Source: CAYPOY01 sp964412395
Lineage (GTDB): Bacteria > Chloroflexota > Anaerolineae > B4-G1
Reading direction: 5' to 3'
Assembly: GCA_964412395.1 (NCBI GenBank)
Contig: CAYPOY010000069.1
Span: 1 to 20,047 of the forward strand
Length of the DNA: 20,047 bases
A program made the translations under genes and the position numbers. The stretch's first letter is position 1. Each line of letters starts with the position of its first letter. This document shows, piece after piece, positions 8,133 to 14,483 of the stretch. Below the pieces are notes generated by a model. The model saw only the letters and a program-made list of their open reading frames with translations, was not told the DNA's origin and searched no databases.

Positions 8133-9560
8133 ATGTCAAAGAAGATCTTATCTCTCATCGCGGGCATGTTGGCAAGCGCCTTGCTGCTTACCGCTCTGTT
8201 CTTGCTCCTGGGTGGTCCGCACACAAGGGCAGCACCCATCATCGCCGAAACCAGCACCATCAAGCGGCATGCTGGCGTCGAGTTATCTCCCGGTTACAGC
8301 CAGGACACCGACCCTGGCGCCATCGTCACCTATACCCACATCATCACCAACACCGGCAAGACTACCGCTACCTTCACCCTGGAAGCCACCTCTTCACAAG
8401 GCTGGCCGGTCAAACTGCTGGGCGGCATCTGGCCCACCGGAACCCTTCGGCTCACCTTGCCGTTGGACGCAAGTGTGACCGATACCTTCGTGGTCAGTCT
8501 CACCGTGCCCGCCACCGCCACCGGAGGGACCGCAGACCATACTGTGGTCACCGCGACCAAACTGACGGATCACAACGTCCGCGCCACCGTCACCGATACC
8601 ACCACCATCAGAGGGGGCTACATCTATCTACCGCTGGTGGTGCGTAACTATCCCCCAACCTGGCAACAGGCCAGTGGCACAGGTGGAATCAAGTTCTACG
8701 ACATCGCTGTCTGTGCCGACGACCCTCCCGTGCTATATGCTGGAACAGAGTCAGGTCTCTACCGCTACGACAATGCATCGGCTACCTGGCAACACTGGGC
8801 ATTAGAAGGAAGGGCCACTCCCGTGGTCGCAAATCCGCTCGACTGCGCCGAGGCCTTCGTTGCTGTGTGGGGAAGTGGCGTATATGGCGTTGTGGGTCAG
8901 AATCAAGCAACCCTCCTTGAAGGACTGGATGAGCCATACCTGTACGGCCTGGCGATTAGCGACGATGGACAGACGCTGTACGCAGGGAGCAGCACGCAGG
9001 GAGTGTACACGACAAGCCCGACCGATGTCAACTGGATCGCGATCAACAACGGCATCCCTCCCGACGACCTACGTATTCGCTCCCTCTACATCATCAGCGA
9101 CACGCTGTACGCCGGCGGCAGGCAATGCACCTATTATTACTCCAACGACGGCGGTAACTCGTGGAATTCTGAGACTATCCTTGACGAGGGAGAAGGATGC
9201 GAAGACGCCCAGGTGTGGGCTATTGCGCAAATGGACAATGTGCTCTACGTCAGCCTGGGTGGAGATAAGGGGTTGTACCAGAGCGCCGACGGGGGCACAA
9301 ATTGGACATCTGTCTCCAGCATGTCAGCGGTCACCATCTACCGGTTCGGTCTGCGGCCCCATCAATCTCGCCTCTACGTGGGCACCTATGGCCACGGAAT
9401 TTACACCTGCGAGTCGGGTGGCTGTTGCCAGCCACTTCCGAACAGCGGGTTGGGTACGTCCAACATACGTGGGCTTGAGGTGATAAAGATAACTGACGCC
9501 TATCCCCGGCTCCTGGCGGGGAGCGACGACGGCATCTGGTGGGTGCCGCTGATACCCTGA
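8133..9560 (+). CDS. Secreted Ig-like plus Asp-box beta-propeller protein
   Basis: A 475-residue exported protein. Residues 1-33 are a signal peptide ending near RAAP. Residues about 50-158 form an Ig-like fold of the DUF11/NEW3 kind, and IYLPLVVRNY at 164-173 is a linker motif often seen in Chloroflexota surface proteins. Residues about 185-475 form a repetitive beta-propeller with LYAGT/LYVGT strands and two Asp-boxes, SNDGGNSW (337-344) and SADGGTNW (384-391), as in BNR/sortilin-type propellers. There is no C-terminal membrane anchor or sorting signal. It could be an external ligand-binding partner of the membrane kinases, but nothing in the sequence proves this. GGAGG at 8121-8125 fixes the ATG. 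It follows the kinase stub by 25 bases, so the deletion that made the stub may have brought it to its present place. Confidence 0.9.
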   Translation: MSKKILSLIAGMLASALLLTALFLLLGGPHTRAAPIIAETSTIKRHAGVELSPGYSQDTDPGAIVTYTHIITNTGKTTATFTLEATSSQGWPVKLLGGIWPTGTLRLTLPLDASVTDTFVVSLTVPATATGGTADHTVVTATKLTDHNVRATVTDTTTIRGGYIYLPLVVRNYPPTWQQASGTGGIKFYDIAVCADDPPVLYAGTESGLYRYDNASATWQHWALEGRATPVVANPLDCAEAFVAVWGSGVYGVVGQNQATLLEGLDEPYLYGLAISDDGQTLYAGSSTQGVYTTSPTDVNWIAINNGIPPDDLRIRSLYIISDTLYAGGRQCTYYYSNDGGNSWNSETILDEGEGCEDAQVWAIAQMDNVLYVSLGGDKGLYQSADGGTNWTSVSSMSAVTIYRFGLRPHQSRLYVGTYGHGIYTCESGGCCQPLPNSGLGTSNIRGLEVIKITDAYPRLLAGSDDGIWWVPLIP

Positions 9561-9561
9561 C

Positions 9562-9586
9562 GTGAAAACCGGAAGGTCGTTCTCAC
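9562..9586 (+). terminator. Weak hairpin after the propeller gene
   Basis: GTGAAAAC and GTTCTCAC pair at 7 of 8 positions around a 9-base loop, one base after the stop codon. There is no following run of T, so it may attenuate or protect mRNA rather than terminate. Confidence 0.2.
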
Positions 9587-9616
9587 ACTTCAGGCATTAC
9601 GCATAAGGGAGGCATG

Positions 9617-10312
9617 ATGTTCACACTGATCGCACAAGACGGGACCGAATACCCCATCACCCGCCCGGAGACGATCATCGGGCGTGAGGAGTGCGACATT
9701 CTCTTGCTGCAGGATGACCAGGTCTCACGCCGGCACGCGCAGGCGGAGCAACGAGGGGATATGCTGGTGCTCACCGATCTGGGGAGCACTAACGGCACTT
9801 TCGTGAACGGCGTCCGGCTGCAAGGCCCCCATACGCTTCAGCCCGGAGACGTCGTCCAGATGGGCAACACCGCGCTGACAGTGTATGCTGAAGGAGCCTG
9901 CCCTGAGCCTGCCGAAGGGGAAACGGGGGCCACCCGCCTGATGAGTGAGCCGCCACCGATGGCCGCTCCCGCCCCGCCCAGTTCAGCCTATGCGTCGCCT
10001 GCACCGGTGTACAGCGCCCCGGCAGGCTATGCCAAGCCACGTAAGGACCGCTCCATCGCCATCATCCTCGAACTCCTGCCCGGTTTCTTTGCCTTCCTGG
10101 GCATCGGCTGGATCTACGCGGGAGAGACCACTACCGGCGTCATCGTGCTGGTGGCGGATTTCGTGTGCAACGTCATATTCGCCTTCATCGGAGCGGCCAC
10201 CATCGGAATCAGTTTCTGTTTCACAGTACCTCTTCAGTTGGCTGCCATCGCTCTCTCAACCTATTTGCTGTACCAGCATACGAAGAAGCGGCCGGACCTC
10301 TTCGGCCCATAA
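9617..10312 (+). CDS. FHA-domain protein with three C-terminal membrane segments
   Basis: A 231-residue protein. The N-terminal FHA domain (about 15-92) is canonical: IIGREECDI, VSRRHAQ and DLGSTNGTFVNG are all present. A Pro/Ala-rich linker at about 95-143 contains a short repeat insertion. The C-terminus has three hydrophobic segments at about 147-168, 174-195 and 197-221, resembling TM2-domain proteins in the GIGWIYAG motif, although the match is partial. The FHA domain would face the cytoplasm and recruit phosphothreonine proteins to the membrane. Two ATGs are adjacent; 9617 gives 4 bases from GGGAGG (9607-9612), against 1 base for 9614. Confidence 0.9.
   Translation: MFTLIAQDGTEYPITRPETIIGREECDILLLQDDQVSRRHAQAEQRGDMLVLTDLGSTNGTFVNGVRLQGPHTLQPGDVVQMGNTALTVYAEGACPEPAEGETGATRLMSEPPPMAAPAPPSSAYASPAPVYSAPAGYAKPRKDRSIAIILELLPGFFAFLGIGWIYAGETTTGVIVLVADFVCNVIFAFIGAATIGISFCFTVPLQLAAIALSTYLLYQHTKKRPDLFGP
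9891..9920. repeat. Short interspersed repeat carried in frame
   Basis: GAGCCTGCC occurs twice, separated by CT, and is followed by GAAGGGG. This matches the core CTGAGCCTG[C/T]CGAAGG of a short repeat found scattered in many bacterial genomes (recalled, not searched). It adds CPEPAEG to the linker just after the FHA domain. Confidence 0.55.
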
Positions 10313-10323
10313 AGTACCCAGTA

Positions 10324-10345
10324 GGTCGGATTTGCCTATCCGACC
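10324..10345. terminator. Perfect 8-bp hairpin after the FHA-TM gene
   Basis: GGTCGGAT and ATCCGACC flank a 6-base loop, starting 12 bases after the stop at 10312. A second small dyad (GGCGG 10351-10355 with CCGCC 10365-10369) follows. There is no T-tract. It may be a rho-independent-like brake or an interspersed palindromic repeat. Confidence 0.4.
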
Positions 10346-10393
10346 AGAATGGCGGTTAGCAAAGCCGCCCTACTCTCTGCAAGGGAGCGAAAG

Positions 10394-10549
10394 ATGATCT
10401 GTCCATCGTGTGGAAACGAAAATCGTCCCGGAGCGCGCTTCTGCGCCTGGTGCGGCACGCCGCTGGAGGAAACCCCTCCCCAGCCGCCAGAGCCTCAGCC
10501 CAGGAGAATTAACCAAAGCAGCCACGCGAAGCATCAAAGCACCCGCTGA
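10394..10549 (+). CDS. Tiny zinc-ribbon protein, possibly a truncated gene
   Basis: A 51-residue protein with one zinc ribbon (C3, C6, C17, C20) followed by a Pro/Glu-rich linker and a short basic tail. AAGGGAG at 10381-10387 lies 6 bases before the ATG, which sets the start; the in-frame ATG at 10349 lacks such a site. The ribbon closely resembles those that open the proteins at 1474, 12079 and 14483, where an FHA or enzyme domain follows the linker. Here the linker ends abruptly, so it is either a free-standing ribbon or the 5' remnant of a zinc ribbon-FHA gene. Confidence 0.6.
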   Translation: MICPSCGNENRPGARFCAWCGTPLEETPPQPPEPQPRRINQSSHAKHQSTR

Positions 10550-10561
10550 CACCTCAGACCC

Positions 10562-10657
10562 GTGAAGAACAGACGCCGCCAGTACATTTTTAACGCACTT
10601 TATCAGCCGGTGATTTCAATCATCGGCGGGGTAGCCGGATTGATGTCGCAGTCGTGA
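10562..10657 (+). CDS. Possible 31-residue membrane peptide
   Basis: A GTG-started frame encodes a basic N-terminus (KNRRRQY) followed by a hydrophobic stretch (PVISIIGGVAGLM), a layout typical of small membrane peptides. No good ribosome binding site precedes it and I recognise no family. It may equally be the 3' end of a deleted gene whose 5' end is the zinc ribbon at 10394. Confidence 0.22.
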   Translation: MKNRRRQYIFNALYQPVISIIGGVAGLMSQS

Positions 10658-10658
10658 G

Positions 10659-10672
10659 ATGAGTGTACTCAT
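10659..10672. promoter_or_regulatory. Perfect palindrome upstream of the VWA gene
   Basis: ATGAGTGTACTCAT is a perfect dyad with 6-base arms and a GT centre. It lies in the AT-richer gap of about 220 bases (10550-10770) before the VWA gene, where a new promoter would be expected, so it is a candidate operator. I could not identify a convincing -35/-10 pair near it. Confidence 0.3.
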
Positions 10673-10770
10673 TCGTTCAATCCTCTTTATTCGTTGTCAT
10701 ATTGAGCGCAAAGTTATTTACGGCCTTAAGAATACGTCGCACTGGATATCTGAAAACGAGGAGGTTACGT

Positions 10771-12030
10771 ATGCCCGGAGAAGTACAACTGACCGTCCAG
10801 ACCAACAAGACCACGTTCCCCGCCACCGGAGGACAGCAGTTGGTCTATGTGCTTATCGAGGCGATGCCCACCGGCGCAGTCGCCAACGTCCAGATGCCGC
10901 TCAACTTTGGCCTGGTGCTCGATCATAGCGGCTCAATGAGCGGAGCTAAACTGGCCAATCTCAAGGAGGCGGCAAAACTCGCGGTTGACCGCATGGGACC
11001 GCAGGACCTGGTCTCCATCGTCATTTTCGATGATAAGGTCAAGGTCATCGGGCCCAATCAACCAGTCACCAATGCGGCAGACCTGAAGCGCCAGATCGAG
11101 CGCATCCGCGACGGCGGCGGCACCGAGATGTCGCGAGGTATGCGCAAGGGACTGGAGGAATTGCGGAAGGGGCTGGGCCCCGGCAGAGTCAGTCGTATGC
11201 TCCTCCTGACCGACGGAGAGACCTTCGGCGACGAGGACGTGTGCCGCCGCCTGGCCGCCGAGGCCGGAGGAGAGGCCATCCCCATCACCGCACTGGGGCT
11301 GGGCGAGGATTGGAACGAGGACCTGCTGGACTGCATCGCCCAGGCCAGCGGCGGCACATCCGACTTCATCCCCGAGGACCGCCCCGACATCATCCTGAAC
11401 ACGTTCGAACGCCACGTGCTGGCGGCCCAGGCCACTGTCGTGCAGAACGCAGAGATGCTCCTGCGACTGGTGCCTGGGGTGATGCCGCGTGCCGTCTGGC
11501 GAGTGACGCCGCTGATCGCCAAACTAGGTCATCGCGCCCTTTCGGACCGCGACGTCCAGGTCACGCTGGGCAATATGGACCGCGAACAGGGCCAGAGCGT
11601 GCTGATCGAGATGCTGGTCCCACCCAGGCAGCCCGGTACCTACCGCATCGCTCAGGCTGAGGTGAGTTACGACGTGGCCACCACCGGCCTGGTGGGTGAG
11701 AAGGTCAAGACCGACATCATCCTTAGCTTCACGGCCGACCCGGCCCAGGCGATGCAGACCAACCCCTACGTGTTGAATATCGTGGAGAAGGTGACGGCGC
11801 ACAAGTTGCAGACGCGGGCGCTGGACGAAGCGGCAGTGGGCAACATCGCCGGAGCAACACAGAAACTCCGCGCTGCTGCCACCCGTCTGCTGGGATTGGG
11901 CGAGGAGGAATTGGCCCAGACCGCGCTGGAGGAAGCCCAACGGATGGAGCGGGGGGAGGGTCTTTCGGCCCGTGGTACGAAAAAACTGCGCTACGAGACG
12001 CGCAAGTTGACGCAGAAACTGGTAGATTAG
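10771..12030 (+). CDS. Cytoplasmic VWA-domain protein with intact MIDAS
   Basis: A 419-residue protein without a signal peptide or membrane segment. The VWA domain spans about 40-215 and has a complete metal-ion-dependent adhesion site: DHSGS at 51-55, T118 in GGTEMSRGM, and D148 in LLTDGE. A beta-rich domain (about 220-345) and a helical, charged C-terminal region (about 350-419) follow; they are shared by many stand-alone bacterial VWA proteins, as far as I recall. VWA proteins of this kind often act as metal-dependent scaffolds, and in the described TerY-P systems a VWA protein is encoded with a PP2C and a kinase, as here; that parallel is inference. GAGGAGG ending 6 bases before the ATG fixes the start; the in-frame extension to 10663 lacks such a site. 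The last codons and the stop lie within a 24-bp tandem repeat. Confidence 0.93.
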   Translation: MPGEVQLTVQTNKTTFPATGGQQLVYVLIEAMPTGAVANVQMPLNFGLVLDHSGSMSGAKLANLKEAAKLAVDRMGPQDLVSIVIFDDKVKVIGPNQPVTNAADLKRQIERIRDGGGTEMSRGMRKGLEELRKGLGPGRVSRMLLLTDGETFGDEDVCRRLAAEAGGEAIPITALGLGEDWNEDLLDCIAQASGGTSDFIPEDRPDIILNTFERHVLAAQATVVQNAEMLLRLVPGVMPRAVWRVTPLIAKLGHRALSDRDVQVTLGNMDREQGQSVLIEMLVPPRQPGTYRIAQAEVSYDVATTGLVGEKVKTDIILSFTADPAQAMQTNPYVLNIVEKVTAHKLQTRALDEAAVGNIAGATQKLRAAATRLLGLGEEELAQTALEEAQRMERGEGLSARGTKKLRYETRKLTQKLVD

Positions 12031-12062
12031 TAAATTGGGAAACTGGTAAATTGGTAGATTGG
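12015..12062. repeat. 24-bp tandem duplication across a stop codon
   Basis: Units 12015-12038 and 12039-12062 match at 21 of 24 positions and are built from GGTAAATTGG-like segments. The first unit contains the TAG stop (12028-12030) of the VWA gene; the second lies just before the next gene's AAGGAGG. This AT-rich filler differs from the surrounding GC-rich sequence. Confidence 0.7.
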
Positions 12063-12078
12063 GAAAAGGAGGAAAGCC

Positions 12079-12918
12079 ATGCCTGTATGTCCAAATTGTG
12101 GTTCGCAGCAGCCCGATGGGGCTGCCTTCTGTGACGAGTGTGGCGCGGCGTTGGGAGAAATAGCGCCGTCGGTAGTTCCGCCGGCTGCACCCCCAGCGCA
12201 GCCTATCCCCACTACTGTGGCCGCGACCTGCCCTGTCTGTGGCGCACCGATCACGCCTGGCGAACCGTTCTGTGAGAACTGCGGCGCGGCGTTGGGCGCG
12301 GCGGCTCCCATCTCGCCGCCGCAGGCCGCTGCCCCTGTCCCACCTTATTCGGCGGCAGCCCCCGCCCCGGCGCAAACTCCCCCTCCCTATGGGGGGGGGC
12401 AGGGGGGGGGCGTGCTGGGCTGCTCCAGGTGCGGTGCACCACGGGAGCCGGGCAGCGCCTTTTGCGACATGTGCGGCACGCCAGTTGGTGCAGCCGCGCC
12501 GTCGCCTCCGCTGCCCACGCCCACACCAACTCCGCCTGTACAGCCCCTACCGGCAGGCCCCGCTCCCCTGCCAGCCTATCCAGTCGGGACTGCCGTCCAG
12601 GGCCGCCTGGTGGTGCAGGGCACAAACGCCACGCTGCCCTTCCCACCCGGCAAGACGGAGATCGTCGTCGGGCGGGAAGACCCGGTCAGCGGCGTCTTCC
12701 CCGACGTTGACCTGACTGACCACGGCGGGGACGAAGGGGGCGTCTCCCGGAAGCATGCCCGCATCTTTATCCAGGGCACCCAGGTCTTCATTGAGGACCT
12801 GAACAGCACCAACTACACCTACGTCAACCAGCAGAGGTTGACGCCGGGACAGCCACATCCGCTCAACAGCGGAGACGAGGTGCGGTTTGGGCGGGTGAAA
12901 CTCAACTTTTTTGCATGA
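12079..12918 (+). CDS. Triple zinc ribbon-FHA protein
   Basis: A 279-residue cytoplasmic protein with three zinc ribbons joined by Pro/Ala linkers: C4/C7/C18/C21, C51/C54/C65/C68 and C115/C118/C129/C132. The C-terminal FHA domain (about 175-279) has VVGREDP, an insertion rich in Asp/Gly, VSRKHARI and LNSTNYTYVN, where the usual Gly of STNG is Tyr. It has no enzyme domain and is probably a phosphothreonine-binding adaptor, with the ribbons making protein or membrane contacts. AAGGAGG at 12066-12072 is 6 bases before the ATG. Two G9 tracts lie between ribbons 2 and 3; a slip there would separate the first two ribbons from the third ribbon and the FHA domain. Confidence 0.93.
   Translation: MPVCPNCGSQQPDGAAFCDECGAALGEIAPSVVPPAAPPAQPIPTTVAATCPVCGAPITPGEPFCENCGAALGAAAPISPPQAAAPVPPYSAAAPAPAQTPPPYGGGQGGGVLGCSRCGAPREPGSAFCDMCGTPVGAAAPSPPLPTPTPTPPVQPLPAGPAPLPAYPVGTAVQGRLVVQGTNATLPFPPGKTEIVVGREDPVSGVFPDVDLTDHGGDEGGVSRKHARIFIQGTQVFIEDLNSTNYTYVNQQRLTPGQPHPLNSGDEVRFGRVKLNFFA
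12391..12410 (+). repeat. Two nine-base G tracts in a coding linker
   Basis: G9 at 12391-12399 and G9 at 12402-12410, separated by CA, encode GGGQGGG in the linker before the third zinc ribbon. Runs of this length are prone to polymerase slippage, and the frame after the tracts depends on their exact length. Confidence 0.85.
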
Positions 12919-12921
12919 GGA

Positions 12922-12954
12922 AAGTGCGACGCACTTTGGAAGTGCGTCGCACTT
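12922..12954. repeat. Perfect 15-bp inverted repeat with 3-base loop
   Basis: AAGTGCGACGCACTT and AAGTGCGTCGCACTT are exact reverse complements separated by TGG. Each arm is itself nearly palindromic around its centre base, so alternative cruciform or two-hairpin folds are possible. It starts 3 bases after the zinc ribbon-FHA stop and ends 24 bases before the kinase start. There is no T-tract; it could limit read-through or be a mobile palindromic repeat. Confidence 0.85.
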
Positions 12955-12978
12955 GGAGCGAGCAACCAGGAGTGACGC

Positions 12979-14229
12979 ATGACCCTCACAAGTGGCCAAA
13001 TGCTGCAAAACCGCTACCGCATTGTCTCCTCGCTGGGGGAGGGCGGGATGGGCGCGGTCTACCGCGCCCGCGACACCCGGCTGGATGTCCCCGTCGCCAT
13101 CAAGGAGATGACTCCTCAGCCGGGTCTCGCCCCCCACACCCTGGCCCAACTCCGTCAGCAGTTCCAGCAGGAGGCGCAAATCCTGGCTCGCCTGAATCAC
13201 CCCCACCTGGTGCGCGTCGGCGACTTCTTCGAGGAGGGAGACAGCGCCTATCTGGTGATGGACTTCGCCGAAGGGGAAAGTCTGGCCAACCGGATCGAGC
13301 GGGAGGGGGCACTGCCGGAGGAGCAGGTGCTGATCTGGGCGGAACAACTGTTGGACGCACTGGCGTACTGCCACGCCCAGGGAGCGATCCACCGGGACGT
13401 GAAGCCGCAGAACGTGATCATCCGCCCCGACGGGCGGGCCGTGCTGGTTGACTTCGGGCTGGTGAAGTTATGGGACCCCCACGACCCGCGCACGAAAACG
13501 ACGATGCGGGGAATGGGGATGCCAGAGTACGCCCCGCCGGAGCAATACGACATTGAGATGGGACATACCGATGCCCGCAGCGACGTCTACGGCCTGGGAG
13601 CGACGCTATACCACGCACTGCTGAACGCTATCAGCCCCCCCGGCGATAACGCGGATTGCACTGTTAGTTGGAACGCTGCCTACCTGACCGAGACCTACGT
13701 CCTGCAAGAGGCCACGGACAGCGATTTCTCCGACGCGACGGTGATCTATACTGGCGCAGCTACATCCCACATCGTCGCCAGCCGGGGTATAGCGCGCTAC
13801 TACTACCGCATCAAGGCGCACAACAGTTGGGGAGATAGCGGCTGGTCCAACGTGCAGTCGGTGGACGTGTTCTGGGAAGCGGAGCCAAACGAAGATGCCC
13901 TGACGCAGGCCAATGGCCCCGTCGTCTCCGGCCTGATCTACTACGGCGTCTTCCCCGGCGCGGCCGACCTCAAGGACTACTTCTACTTCGACCTGCCCGC
14001 CGCACACACCGTCGAACTCTGGCTGACCAACATCCAGGCCGGCCACAACTACGACCTGACCCTGCGTGATGCCAACACGGATACGGTGCAGCACTCTGGC
14101 GAACTTGGCAACGCTGACGAGCACATCCTGACCGGCGTCTTGCTGTCCGGTCGGTACTATATCCACGTGAGCAACGCCAGCGGGACCGGCAGCACGCAAC
14201 CGTATCACCTGCGGGTGGTGTACCAGTAG
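12979..14229 (+). CDS. Ser/Thr kinase truncated and fused to FN3-PPC domains
   Basis: A 416-residue chimera. Residues 1-214 are a Hanks kinase with GEGGMGAVY, K42, HRDVKPQN (HRD 138-140), DFG 158-160 and PPEQY, about 82% identical by my count to the kinase at 17302. Similarity stops within the helix of SDVYGLGATLYHAL, so the last part of the C-lobe (helices G-I), the juxtamembrane region and the membrane segment are missing. Residues about 218-297 are an FN3-like domain (TVSWN, YVLQEATDS, YYYRIKAHNSWGDSGWSN) and 300-416 a PPC-like beta domain (AEPNED through YHLRVVY). Such domains normally occur in secreted proteins, yet no signal or membrane segment is present. The kinase half is probably unable to fold normally. 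The join is in frame at about 13,620. CAGGAG precedes the ATG by 6 bases. Confidence 0.88.
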   Translation: MTLTSGQMLQNRYRIVSSLGEGGMGAVYRARDTRLDVPVAIKEMTPQPGLAPHTLAQLRQQFQQEAQILARLNHPHLVRVGDFFEEGDSAYLVMDFAEGESLANRIEREGALPEEQVLIWAEQLLDALAYCHAQGAIHRDVKPQNVIIRPDGRAVLVDFGLVKLWDPHDPRTKTTMRGMGMPEYAPPEQYDIEMGHTDARSDVYGLGATLYHALLNAISPPGDNADCTVSWNAAYLTETYVLQEATDSDFSDATVIYTGAATSHIVASRGIARYYYRIKAHNSWGDSGWSNVQSVDVFWEAEPNEDALTQANGPVVSGLIYYGVFPGAADLKDYFYFDLPAAHTVELWLTNIQAGHNYDLTLRDANTDTVQHSGELGNADEHILTGVLLSGRYYIHVSNASGTGSTQPYHLRVVYQ

Positions 14230-14273
14230 CGGCATAGGGATAGCACGATGAAATCGGAGATGACACTCAACGC

Positions 14274-14279
14274 TATAAT
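14274..14279 (+). promoter_or_regulatory. Consensus -10 box in the gap before the exporter
   Basis: TATAAT matches the consensus exactly, in an otherwise unassigned gap (14230-14330), and GCTCAACTGAGC, a 5-2-5 dyad, follows at 14283-14294, about where transcription would start. No -35 match is found 16-18 bases upstream, so activity would need an activator or may be absent. Confidence 0.28.
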
Positions 14280-14330
14280 GGCGCTCAACTGAGCACAACG
14301 CCCAGGTGACCACATCTGGAAGTGAGCACC

Positions 14331-14483
14331 ATGCTGGAACAATTCTATCCATCGCCGGATGTGGAAACGGTCAATCTGCGCCGCTTCGCCAGACAACGGG
14401 TGACCGGAGGGTTGTTCGGCTGCCCAGAGGAAATGGTCCTGCCTGCCTTCGCCGCTGTGACTCCATATGTAGATAGAGACTAA
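14331..14483 (+). CDS. Small hypothetical protein coupled to the ABC exporter gene
   Basis: A 50-residue frame beginning MLEQFYPSPDVETVNLRRFA and ending TPYVDRD. It has no membrane segment, and I recognise no family. Its TAA stop overlaps the exporter's ATG (TAATG), and the exporter has no strong ribosome binding site of its own, so translation of this ORF could drive exporter synthesis. GGAAG lies about 9 bases before its ATG, a moderate site. It could be a leader peptide, a small accessory protein, or the 5' remnant of a larger gene. Confidence 0.45.
   Translation: MLEQFYPSPDVETVNLRRFARQRVTGGLFGCPEEMVLPAFAAVTPYVDRD

Noticed and set aside
7801..8478. 225-codon plus-strand frame spanning the PP2C tail and the next gene's start
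   Set aside because: It is Arg/Pro/Ser-rich shadow sequence, out of frame with the PP2C gene, the kinase stub and the secreted protein, all of which have motif support.
10663..10770. 36-residue hydrophobic extension of the cytoplasmic VWA protein, which could have been read as a signal anchor
   Set aside because: There is no ribosome binding site before 10663, a strong one precedes 10771, and the palindrome at 10659-10672 overlaps the earlier start.
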